Of a DNA stretch of 64,000 nucleotides, positions 34,674 to 44,227 are shown piece after piece. The number at the start of each line of letters is the position of its first letter. Position 1 is the first letter of the stretch. The position numbers were made by a program, and so were the translations under genes. The stretch is taken from positions 1 to 64,000 of the forward strand of contig NW_026999459.1 in assembly GCF_037126465.1 (NCBI RefSeq), written 5' to 3'. Under the pieces are notes generated by a model, which searched no databases, had not been told where the DNA came from, and saw only the letters and a list, made by a program, of their open reading frames with translations. This DNA is from Ornithodoros turicata (taxonomy: Eukaryota > Arthropoda > Arachnida > Ixodida > Argasidae).

Positions 34674-35077
34674 CAGTGGCGTAGTGAGACCTCCAAGGTA
34701 GGGGGGACTCGATACGAAAACTCGCCCCCCCCCCACCCCACCCGCTGATCCTGGGTGCGACAACACACACATACTTGTGCACACCGCAAAATGCGCATAA
34801 AAAAAAGATTTGGGCGTTCACAATACGATTACATGTAGGCTGTCATGACAAATGAGGCGGTGTCACGGGATTTGAAGTATTTTGAAAAGCTCTACTTTAA
34901 AAACCATTCAAGAGTGCTGCTTAGATAGACGCCATGGCCTGCAAGAACTTTCGCTATCGTCACACTGGTCCCAACATATATTATTTTCTCCTCGGAGTCG
35001 CACGATTTGCGTTGGTCGGTCCGTGGCAGGTAGGGGGGGCTCGAGCTCCCCCTAGCCCCCCCGTGGCCACGCCACTG
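34674..35077. mobile_element. 404-bp hAT-like MITE, perfect 8-bp duplication
   Basis: CCTCCAAT at 34666-34673 and 35078-35085 flanks ends CAGTGGCGTAG and GCCACGCCACTG. The interior has long G/C-runs and subterminal inverted blocks. CAGTGGCG ends with 8-bp duplications fit hAT. Confidence 0.85.
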
Positions 35078-35085
35078 CCTCCAAT

Positions 35086-35839
35086 GTACTTCCATATATA
35101 GAAGGCTATGGCACGGGTCACTACCGTCTGCCTCCATGGACATTCGTTTGCGCTGTCCGGACCTTGGGAAAACTGCTATAGCCTGAAGGCACACGAGGGC
35201 ACGTACAAAGAATACGGTGACAGAAATCCGGGAGACTGAAGAAAAGGATGTAGGACCAAGTGAACAGAACACAAAGTGTGTCAATCCCCATTTACAGCAT
35301 AGCATAAGTTTGCAACGGCGTGATGAATGTTCATTTGTATTCATTTCACTGAAAATAGAATATATGAATAGCCGTCAACAGCCGCCTCCAAAGGCCGTGT
35401 CACGAACACTGCATTGCGAACGGGCACATTCTCAGGTTTCTCGAGCGACGGTCCAAGTCCAACTCACGACCTGCTAGATTATAACGACCATGTCATAATC
35501 AGCAACCCCGGTTCAGGTTCGCCTAATCTCTTTCGACACAGGGCAGGCACCTTGAGGTGCCGCAGGCGGAAAAAAAAAAACGAAAAGAAGAAAATAAAAT
35601 TAAAGAAAAAAAAAAAGACCACAGACGCAAAGAACTTGGCTGCCGCTAGGTGGTTTCCCGTGTGCTGCTTCCTGGTCACTTTCCCTGGGGTTTCGATTGG
35701 CTTTGCTTTGGTTGTGGGAAAACAGCTGGTCAAGGAAGACACTGTCTTACATATACCTTCAAAATATTGGCACTCGGTTGGGGAGGAGAATGAGAATGCT
35801 TACAGCCAGATATCTTACATGCACCAAAGAGGAGGATAA
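35086..35839. other. No gene recognised; A-rich tract
   Basis: Contains an A/G-rich run at about 35571-35620, possibly a retroposon tail. No supported ORF. Confidence 0.3.
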
Positions 35840-36182
35840 GAAGAGTACGAGAACCAGGGTCATGGAAGCTGAGACAAGAAAATGGCAGGAACGTATGAAG
35901 GGGAAACCAGCACTACAGATGTACAGGGAAGGAAAGACCGAGATCGAGGAACTGTTTGTAATAATTCGTACGGGAGCACTTTATTGTTTGAGGCAAGAAC
36001 GGGTCTGTTACGGACCAAAACTCATTACGGCGAAATTCCAACTGGATATCGACACAAGATGTAGCTGGTGCACAGAGGGGGAGGATGAAACAGCGGAACA
36101 TGTCATCTTGAGATGTAGGGGACTCAACCCGTCACCAAATGAGGGCGTTGAGCTGTGGGACACGCGAGACCTTCGGTTTTGA
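35840..36182 (+). mobile_element. LINE reverse-transcriptase C-terminal fragment
   Basis: Frames with MYREGKTEIE, STLLFEARTGLLRT and CSWCTEGEDETAEHVILRC recall the end of R1/I-type LINE proteins, whose last motif is a C-x2-C...H...C zinc knuckle. The segments sit in two frames, so at least two frameshifts have occurred. The stop is TGA at 36180. Truncated and dead. Confidence 0.6.
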
Positions 36183-36734
36183 AAATAACGGGGAGGGGTG
36201 GACCAAGACGCGGTGGCGGCGACCAAATCTCGATTGAATGACTGGTGGCATAGGAAGAGGAATAACTAATAGGATTTTATTAAATACTAAATACAAAAAA
36301 TGCCAAATACTTTATGACTCAACCAATTTGTAACTTTATTTTTATATTAGCGGGCTAGGTGCCGTACGCTACCGCCCGATGCAAAGGGAAGGCCGTTATC
36401 CATCCAGCCATCCGCATCACGATTGGACGATGGAAATTTGAATTCTGAACGCGCAGTAGCGTATGTATGACTCCCGTAGCAGACGACAGCAATAAGTCCT
36501 ACGAAAACATGTAGAATGATGAACCTCAGCATGAAACTTGTACAGCGCTTGTACAGAAATACTAAGGCAAGCTGAAGTACAAAGCATTGTACACAGTGAA
36601 AAGGTGAAGAAGCAATAACTGGGACGATGAGTAGCGCCACCGCTACCTTCCAAAAATGCGGCGCTAGGAAGAGGTGCCTACGATAGGGTTGTTATAATCT
36701 AGTAGGTCATGGTCCAACTGCGGGAGTAATGCAA

Positions 36735-36890
36735 AGTGACGTCACACTCACGAACCAATAGCAGCATCCAGCCATTCCTGGCTTCAAGTGGCGGCCCATG
36801 TGACGTAACAACCAAGAGTCAGCCAGTCATCAGGACCGTGTTTTCAACGGCGGCAGCCAATCACGAACGTGCTTTCAGCGGTCGTAACCA
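36735..36890. promoter_or_regulatory. CRE- and CCAAT-rich segment
   Basis: TGACGTCA at about 36738, TGACGTAA near 36801, and CCAAT in AACCAATAGC and GCCAATCACG lie within 150 bp. Such a cluster is promoter-like, but no gene start is visible next to it. It may instead be part of a transposon. Confidence 0.25.
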
Positions 36891-37039
36891 TGGAACCGAA
36901 CCACCGTCGTCTCTGAGTTGTGATTGAATGTCCCCGTGTACTAGATGGGGGAAACGTTTAGCAAAGCGAAGAGCTGTCTAATATCTGTCTTTCTCAAAAC
37001 TGATTTTCTGGAAAGCATGTTTTTTTACTACAGTCTCAG

Positions 37040-37236
37040 GGCCCGCTTGCATGAAAGTTCTGCTAGGATTACCCTTGAGGCATTTCCTTCGGCACAGCGC
37101 TTTCGGCACGGTGCTTTTCGCTGATAGGAAAGTTTACGTCAGTAGCAAGACACACAAGAATTTCCTTTACGACAAGCAAGTGCTAAAGGAAATTCCTCAC
37201 GATTAGGATCCTAGCGGAAGTTTCGTGCAAGCGGTC
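37040..37236. mobile_element. Foldback MITE (CCGCTTGCATGAAAG ends)
   Basis: Inverted ends CCCGCTTGCATGAAAGTTCT and GGAAGTTTCGTGCAAGCGG with further inverted AGGAATTTCCTT-type blocks inside. No clear target duplication. Confidence 0.65.
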
Positions 37237-38017
37237 CACGTGAATAGGTTCCAAGTGAGCCCCAGTCATATGCGAGTTCTTGAATTCGCAGAATGGAGAA
37301 TTGCAGACGAATTCTCACTTTATACGTCCACATAGCAGGGAGAGAAGGCAATAAGTAAGACTTCTGTATCTACGTCAAGTTGGTTTAGCTGGCATCACTA
37401 GCATACATAACTGCCCCAAATAGAATGTACAACAAATACTCAGCGAGCAAAAAATAAATATATATAAATAAATAAAGCTCATAGGTGTGACCATCATTTG
37501 GAGCATATCAGGCTAGTTGGGTGGCTGCAGTGTATGAGCACCAATTTGGTTGTGTTGCAACCCATGCAGACCTTCCGCAAAAATTGACATTTCAGAATAT
37601 TTTCAGCAAGAGTCCCACACATTCCAAACAGACACAACAGCACCTATCGTGTTGTGTGTATACAGTGCTAGACAAAAGTTTATGGAACGCGCGAGCAGTG
37701 TATTTTCTCTCCGCGGTGCGACTGCCTAGTGGCAGATGGAAGTGGGCTAGTGCACTTATTGTGACTTACCGCAATAGTTCATTATCCCCCAACAACACCG
37801 AAGAAAACGGGAATCATGGTGACAACCCTTTCAAGAAATGTTGCATTACGAATACGCTTGACGACACAAAGGCAGTGGCAGATCCAAGGGGTGTGGTTGG
37901 GCCCACTCGCAAAGGGGCAGGTTTGTGATTTCCATCAAGTTTGCGCAACAGAGAATGCTCCTATATAACTTGTCATTCGACGCCGTGGCTGATTTCTGCG
38001 GGACAGGGGTCGCCCTT
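37237..38017. other. No gene; lone Tc1-like end and 3' flank of array B
   Basis: TA plus CAGTGCTAGACAAAAGTTTA near 37664 is a lone terminal repeat of the 16268 family. 37920-38017 matches the sequence just after the stop codon of the 48.7-kb gene, so it is the 3' flank of array B. Confidence 0.5.
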
Positions 38018-38953
38018 CTATGGCTGCTCGCCCCATGTGTGTGCCTTTGTGATGCTTAAGTTACCTGGTCTCCCTGAACTCTGCAGAGCAGGCATCACAT
38101 TTGTACAGCTTCTCGCCTGTGTGCATCCTCTTGTGGTGCTGTAGGTTTCCCTTCTGGCTGAACTCCGCAAGGCAGACATCACATTTGTATGGCTTCTCGC
38201 CCGTGTGTGTCCGCTTATGAACCCGTAGGTACCCGTGTCGGCTGAACTCTGCGGGGCAGACATCACACTTGTATGGCTTCTCACCTGTGTGCATCCTCTT
38301 ATGACGCTGTACACCTGCACTCTGGGTGAATTCTGCAGGACAGAGATCACACCTGTATGGCTTCTCGCCCGTGTGTGTTCGCTTGTGCTGCTGTAAGGCC
38401 TGGCTCTGCCTGAACTCTGCAGGGCAGACATGACACTTGTATGGCTTCTCTCCTGCGTGTGTTCACTTGTGATTCTGTAGGTGGCAATGCCGGCTGCAGC
38501 ACAGACCTTGCACTTGTACTGCTTCTCACCCGTGTGTGTCCGCTTGTGATGCAGTAGGGCCTGGCTCCGTCTGAACTCTGCAGGGCAGAAATCGCACTTG
38601 TATGGCTTCTCACCTGTGTGCGTCCGCTTGTGGTGCTGTAGGTTCCACTTCTTGCTGAACTCTGCAAGGCAGACATCACATTTGTATGGCTTCTCACCTG
38701 TGTGCGTCCGCTTGTGGTGCTGTAGGTTCCACTTCTTGCTGAACTCTGCAAGGCAGACATCACATTTGTATGGCTTCTCACCTGTGTGCGTCCGCTTGTG
38801 GTGCTGAAGGTTCCCCTTCTTGCTGAACTCCGCAAGGCAGACATCGCACTTGTATGGCTTCTCACCTGTGTGCGTCTGCTTGTGGTGCTGTAGGTTCCAC
38901 TTCTTGCTGAACTCTGCAAGGCAGACATCGCACTTGTATGGCTTCACGCCTGT
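38018..38953 (-). pseudogene. Zinc-finger array B, 3' part
   Basis: About 11 fingers on the minus strand, the downstream continuation of 44228-46967, cut off by the Ty3/gypsy insertion. Order: four KKWNLQHH or KKGNLQHH fingers, RRSQALLHH, a CKVCAAA finger broken by a deletion near 38490, then [36 protein letters not shown] and the final finger. Lesions: that frameshift, a CGA/AGA to TGA stop near 38468, and a Tyr to stop change at 38061 in the last finger, where paralogs read QTRYLKHHKRTHMGEQP. The gene cannot make a full product even without the insertion. Confidence 0.85.
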
Positions 38954-39023
38954 TGTGAGAAGGATTTCAGACCCATCGTTCCCATCCTCATCATAATAAA
39001 GGCTCGTTTTTTGAACCGCAACA
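38954..39023 (+). repeat. 5' LTR, 70 bp
   Basis: Starts TGTGAGAAGGATTTCAGACC and ends GAACCGCAACA, the TG...CA form. An AATAAAG signal lies inside. Differs from the 3' LTR at only a few sites near its end. Confidence 0.9.
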
Positions 39024-39026
39024 ATT

Positions 39027-39040
39027 TGGTGGAGGTGCGC
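39027..39040 (+). other. Primer-binding-site-like sequence
   Basis: TTGGTGGAGGTGCG follows the LTR after three bases. A tRNA ending CACCTCCACCA would pair; I cannot name the tRNA. Confidence 0.5.
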
Positions 39041-39091
39041 TCGATTTCCTTCCTTCTAAGCCAGTAAATCTGGAACTCCGAAGCCGTCGCA

Positions 39092-40369
39092 TTGTACTTA
39101 TTGCTATGCACCCCCATCCGCAGCCGGCAACGGTTCTGCCTCGGGAGGACAAGCGACTGCGTCGACTATCCCGCACCAGTACTCCGGCAACGTGACCCGC
39201 CCACATTCAACGGCATCGACGGCCAGGATATTGATGATTGGCTCGACGAATTCGACCGCGTCTGCCGTCACAACAGGCGGGATGACAACAGCAAGCTGAA
39301 TAACGTTGCCTTCTATCTGTCCGGGGTCGCCAAGACTTGGTTCCTGAACCATGAGGCAGAACTCCAAGCCTGGGAACGATTTTCGTCTCGGCTACGGGAT
39401 TTATTTGGCTGGCCCGCCTTCCGGAAGTCAGATGCTGAGCAGAAGCTGCCCTCGCGTGCCCAACATCCCGATGAGTCGTACATGTCATACGTCGAAGACA
39501 TTGTATCTTTGTGCAAGCATTACAATCCAGATGATGCCTGACGGCGAAAAATTCGCTTCATACCCAAGGGAATACGGGAGGATGCCTTCCAACTTATCAT
39601 GGCAAAGGACGTCACTACAGTTGCCTAAATTCTTGCATTCTGTAAGAAACTACAGGACGGAAGAAACCGGCGCACGAAGGAAGCCCATCTCCAGTACGGC
39701 GCCTCTGAAATCGTGTCCCTCGATAATCTGCGTCTCTTGATCCGAGAGATAATGAGGGAAGAACTTTCCAGGCTTTCATCACCTACGGGTCAACTACTGA
39801 GTCAACCTACTGAGACAACTGCGCTTGTACAGTCGGTAGTACGGGAAGAACTCGCGAGCGTAATTGGACAGCGCACCACAGCCCAGCTTCAGCCCTCGTA
39901 CGCTGACGTTGTTCGGTCAAATATCCACCCGAGTCCGGCGACAGCTGCAGTCTCAGAAGCCCGAGAGCAGTCCATGATGTACTCCCCGTCGATGCCTCCA
40001 GGTTCTCAACTTCCTCTCAGTATGTCCCTGGACCGGCCCCGTCGTTGCCCAACATGCTACTACTGCATCATTACCGGTTATACAATAAGGTTCTGTAGGA
40101 AACGTCAACGGGAGGCTTTCTGGGGTTGCCGTCCACAATTTACGCCCTCGGCGCCCTACACTGATGCTTGTCCCTCAGACCGCCCATTTCGTTATGCCGG
40201 TGATCGCTATTATTACTCTGCGCCTCCCACCGCAACATCTGGTGACAGACTCCGGAATGACGATCACGCCGGTTCGCGTCGCTCCCGGTCTCCAGCCGGT
40301 CGCCGCAGGTCACTGTCACGTAGCCCCATACGCCTTACATCCCCTCCTCCCCAGCGGGGAAACATGTAG
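39092..40369 (+). pseudogene. Gag of the Ty3/gypsy element
   Basis: One frame (stop at 40367) with internal stops TGA at 39539 and TAA near 39626. The first part holds a retrotransposon Gag domain (DIDDWLDEFDRVC, then YLSGVAKTWF and LRDLFGWP). The C-terminal part is Ser/Arg/Pro-rich. A zinc knuckle of form C-x2-C-x4-H-x4-C is recognisable at CYYCIITGYTIRFC, but the His is Tyr. Gag would package the RNA and form particles; this copy could not. Confidence 0.75.
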
Positions 40370-40436
40370 TTGCAGTTGCTGGGGGTCGTCCTGCATCGAC
40401 TGCACCGTTTTCAAATGTCCCCCCACCACACCCTCG

Positions 40437-40782
40437 AAACTGCATCGACGTTTCCATTGATGGCCATTCTTCATCAGCACTTATTGACATCGGCTCCTGT
40501 GTTTGTATTTTGTCTGCTAAGATGTGCAAGAAGCTGCGCAAAGTAACGTTCAAAGATGGATCCTTTCTCAAGTCGGCGTTTAACCACATTTCTCACACGA
40601 CTGATTCCTGCACCGCCCGTATAGCGGTACCTGATGTATGCTTCCCTGTGGAATTCCGAGTCCTCCCTGTTACCTCGCATGACATTATACTGGGCTGCGA
40701 TTACCTTCAAGAGCATCACGCCATTATCGATCACTCTCGCGGTGAGATCACTCTCCCTACAGGAACCGGTCTACGCCAGTGA
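40437..40782 (+). pseudogene. Protease region of the Ty3/gypsy element
   Basis: Aspartic-protease layout: ALIDIGSCVCIL where D-T/S-G is expected, so the middle residue is Ile and the active site is probably lost. DIILGCDYL follows, the usual second motif. The frame ends with TGA at 40780, before reverse transcriptase. Confidence 0.65.
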
Positions 40783-41001
40783 GGCCGACTGCGGCGTCCT
40801 TAAACTGCACGTTGAGCACGATACCGTACTTCCCCCCCCCCCCGTACTACCATCTTCATAGATGCCGTCTCCTCTGAAGCATCGTCTACTCACCATACTC
40901 CGCTCGCACGCAAGGGTCTCGTTGCTCCGTTCTCCCTCTCACGAATTGACGGCGGAAAGACGTCTCTCCCTGTCAGCAACACTTTATGGGAGCCTGTCCT
41001 G

Positions 41002-42731
41002 TTGCCGTGCGGATTTGTCGTTGCCACCTTGGAACCCGTGAAGCTCGGCGCCGTGCATGCTCTCGGAAATTCCCCCGAAGCCGCGGTCACTCTCCCTCAT
41101 CCAGTGCACGACTCGGCCCTATGTCAAACTGTTTCTCCCTCGCTTGACGATCGGAGTAGAGGCATGCTTCTGTCCTTATTACGAAATTATGCACATTTAT
41201 TTGACCTCGACAAATCACCTCTTGGGGTTGCACGCGACATGGAACACTCAGTTGACACTGGCTCTGAAAGGCCTTTTCGACAGAGACCGTATCGTGTTTC
41301 CCCCGCCGAACGGCAACAAATTGATAAAGAGGTCGACCAAATGCTGTCCAAAGGAATAATCCGTCCTTCCTCGAGCCCTTGGTCCTCACCAGTCGTCCTG
41401 GTTCCTAAGAAGGATGGCTCTATAAGTTTTTGCATTGATTACCGACGTCTCAACAAAATAACCCGGAAGGACGTGTACCCCATGCCCCGGATTGACGACG
41501 CTCTAGACTCCATGCAAGGCGCCAAGTATTTCTCCTCTCTTGACCTCCGTTCTACTGGCAGATCCCTATGGCTGAGCAGGATAAACCGAAGACCGCTTTT
41601 GTTACACCGGACGGGCTATTCGAGTTCAATGTGATGCCGTTCGGCCTCTGTAACGCTCCAGCTACATTCGAGCGGATGATGGACACTGTGCTTCGGGGGC
41701 TCCGCTGGCGAACGTGTCTATGTTACTTGGACGACGTTGTCGTTTTCTCGGAAAGATTTGAAGACCACCTACTTCGCCTTGAATCTGTATTCTCCGCATT
41801 CCAGTCTGCGGGTCTCCAACTCAACGGGAAAAAGTGCCATTTCGGCTTCGAGAAGATTAAAATACTGGGTCATGTTGTCTCTGCAAACGGTGTTTCTCCA
41901 GATCCTGATAAAATCAAAGCCGTCTCCGATTTTCCGAAGCCAACCTGTGTCAAGGAGCTGCGCAGTTTCATTGGGTTGGCATCGTATTTCCGTCGATTCA
42001 TCAAGGGGTTCGCCCATATCGCAGCCCCTCTCACAGCTCTCCTCTCCTGCAAATCCAATTCCCACTGGGACTCCCACTGCGAGCTTGCTTTTGAGCGGCT
42101 CAAAGCTTTGCTTACCGCCGCCCCTATTCTGAGGCACTTCGATCCTTCCCTTCCCGTTGAAGTGCATACCGATGCCAGTGGGGCAGGACTAGGTGCAGTT
42201 TTAGCACAGCGCCACCCGGATGCGCCAATGGAGCAAGCAGTTGCCTTCGTCAGTCGCACATTGACTAAAGCTGAAAAAAACTACTCAGCCACCGAAAAGG
42301 ATTGTCTCATCGTCACCTGGGCCATTGGCAAATTTCGCCCTTACCTATACGGTTGTCATTTCTCAGTCGTAACCGATCACCACGCTCTTTGCTGGCTTGC
42401 GTCCTTGAAAGATCCGTCTGGGCGTCTTGGGCGCTGGGCACTAAGACTCCAGGAATTTGGTTTTGCTGTGCATTATAAGTCTGGATGCAAGCGCCAAGAC
42501 GCTGATGGCCTTTCCCGATCTCCACTGCAAGATGAGAACTCCGCCCCGGTACTTTCTTATGAGGATGTCATGTGCCTTTCCGAGCTGGACCCAAGCACTT
42601 TCCCCTCAGAACAGCTTCACGGCGAAGCCGCCCAGAAGTTCATTCGTCATCTTGACGGCACGGCACCTTCTACAGACAAGAAATTTATACGTAAAGCCAA
42701 ACACTTCGTGTTGCAAGAAGGCACGCCGTAA
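41002..42731 (+). pseudogene. Reverse transcriptase and RNase H
   Basis: Ty3-type RT. The first frame (to about 41555) has [20 protein letters not shown] and [12 protein letters not shown]. After a frameshift near 41555-41568 the second frame has [20 protein letters not shown] and the catalytic YLDDVVVFS. RNase H follows (HTDASGAGLGAVL, then YSATEKDCL and TDHHAL). The TAA at 42729 breaks the link to integrase. Most motifs are well kept, so decay is recent. Confidence 0.85.
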
Positions 42732-42736
42732 AAATG

Positions 42737-43514
42737 CAATTACAGCCCAGACTGCTCTCGACTTCTCTTGGTCGTTCCGTCTCAGTTGCGCAACGCGATC
42801 TTGCTCCATTCTCACGACGACCCGACAGCGGGACATCTCGGCTTTTTCAAGACCTACGAGAGGATCCGTCGCAAGTTTTTTTTGGCTGGACATGTACAGG
42901 AACATCCATCGCTATGTGTTGTCATGCCAACTGTGCCAACAACACAAGTCTACCACCACATCCTTTGGTCGCCTACATCCTCTGCCACCCCCACTCCATC
43001 CTTTTGAACGAGTCGGAGTTGACCTCTTCGGCCCCCTCCCCCTGTCCACTTCTGGAAACCACTGGCTTGTAACGGCAATTCACCATTCCACCAGATACGT
43101 CGTTGCTTCCGCCCTGCCTTCCGCAACAGCTGCTGATATTGCCCAGTTTTTTATTCAATGTATCCTTCTCCAGCACGGCGCTCCCAGAGTCCTGTTGAGG
43201 GACAGAGGCTGGCAGTTTGTGGCTGAGATTGTCAAGGAGGTCCTCTCCAGCTGCTGTGTCACCCACCACTTTACGTCTCCTTACCATCCACAAACAAACG
43301 GACTCGTGGAACGTTTCAACCACACCTTTGCCAACAATACAACTGGGATGACCTCCTTCCATACCTCATTTACGCGTACAGCACTGCCACACAATCGACA
43401 ACTCGCTTCAGCCCCTTCTTCCTACTTTACGGCCGTGATCCAGTCCATACTACGTATTGATACCTTGTTCCCCTACGTGCATGATATCTCCAACCCTGTA
43501 CTTGCAAGCGCTGG
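42737..43514 (+). pseudogene. Integrase, N-terminal and core parts
   Basis: HHCC zinc domain (HSHDDPTAGHLGFFKTYERI, then CQLCQQHK) in two frames with a shift near 42895. Core residues follow: VDLFGPLP (first Asp), DRGWQF (second Asp) and NGLVERFNHT (Glu). Frameshifts after 43320 garble the rest until SINE-3 interrupts at about 43515. Confidence 0.75.
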
Positions 43515-43792
43515 AAGACGAAAGTCACTGAAAAGGTTAGCCAGCAGCAGGACCACATCTTCTGTATTGCCGGTCCAGAGCTCTAACAATTGAGCTAAGC
43601 TAACACGCCTTCTCAGCGACTTCCAGGGTGCGTCACCTGAAGGGGACAAACCAGCCACACTCTCTCACTCATCCTCCTTTCACTCTTACATTTTTGCTCA
43701 CTCATACACACATTCATACGACGGGATCGACGCAGGCGGCAGCTGTTGAACATGAGAGAACTGATGTTCTGAGTCTGGAACAACATAGAAGG
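43515..43792 (-). mobile_element. SINE-3 inserted in integrase
   Basis: Inverse orientation: AAAGTCACTGAAAAGGTTAG at the left, the tRNA-like segment (B box damaged), the internal part, and GAACATGAGAGAACTGATG near the right end. The hairpin head is only half present. No clear target duplication. Confidence 0.7.
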
Positions 43793-44040
43793 ACCGTGCA
43801 GAAGAATGCCGACAGATTGCCCGCTGCCGAACATTCGACACGCAAGCGTCAGCCAAACAGCGTTACGACGCGTCCCACGCTAACGTTGTTTATCGTCCTG
43901 CGGACCTCGTTTGGCTTTGGGTTCCTCTGCGGAAGCCTGGCCTTTTGTCAAAATTCCTCTACTACTACGTTGGCCCCTACAAGGTACTCCGAGCGCTCAA
44001 TGATGTAGCGTACCTCATGCGACCCACTGGACAATCCCGT
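43793..44040 (+). pseudogene. Integrase C-terminal part with GPY module
   Basis: The frame with YYVGPYKVLRALNDVAYLM gives the GPY/F module typical of Ty3/gypsy integrase C-termini. It ends before the G-rich tract. Confidence 0.7.
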
Positions 44041-44140
44041 TGACCGGCGCCGTCGGTCCACTGAGTCTGCGCACGTCTCACGCCTCAAACTATACATCGC
44101 ACGACCTCTCGACACTTCTCGCCCACCACAAGATCATCCA

Positions 44141-44157
44141 GAGGGGGGGGGGGCAGT
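44141..44157 (+). other. Polypurine tract
   Basis: A run of G with few other bases directly before the 3' LTR, as needed for plus-strand priming. Confidence 0.7.
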
Positions 44158-44227
44158 TGTGAGAAGGATTTCAGACCCATCGTTCCCATCCTCATCATAA
44201 TAAAGGCTCGTTCTTCGAACCGTAACA
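44158..44227 (+). repeat. 3' LTR, 70 bp
   Basis: Starts TGTGAGAAGGATTTCAGACC, ends GAACCGTAACA. Immediately followed by the finger array (GTGTGTGTGTCC). Confidence 0.9.

Larger units (their letters stand above)
38954..44227 (+). mobile_element. Ty3/gypsy LTR retrotransposon with 70-bp LTRs
   Basis: Complete by structure: 5' LTR, PBS-like site, gag, protease, reverse transcriptase, RNase H, integrase, G-rich polypurine tract, 3' LTR; 5274 bp. Very short LTRs recall the mag lineage, whose LTRs I remember as about 77 bp. It is dead: two stops in gag, stops and frameshifts in pol, and a SINE-3 in integrase. It sits in the linker of an 84-bp finger repeat, within a GT-rich site that blurs the target duplication. 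Confidence 0.9.

Noticed and set aside
41057..42259. Other ORFs on both strands within the retrotransposon
   Set aside because: Shadow frames of reverse transcriptase and RNase H.
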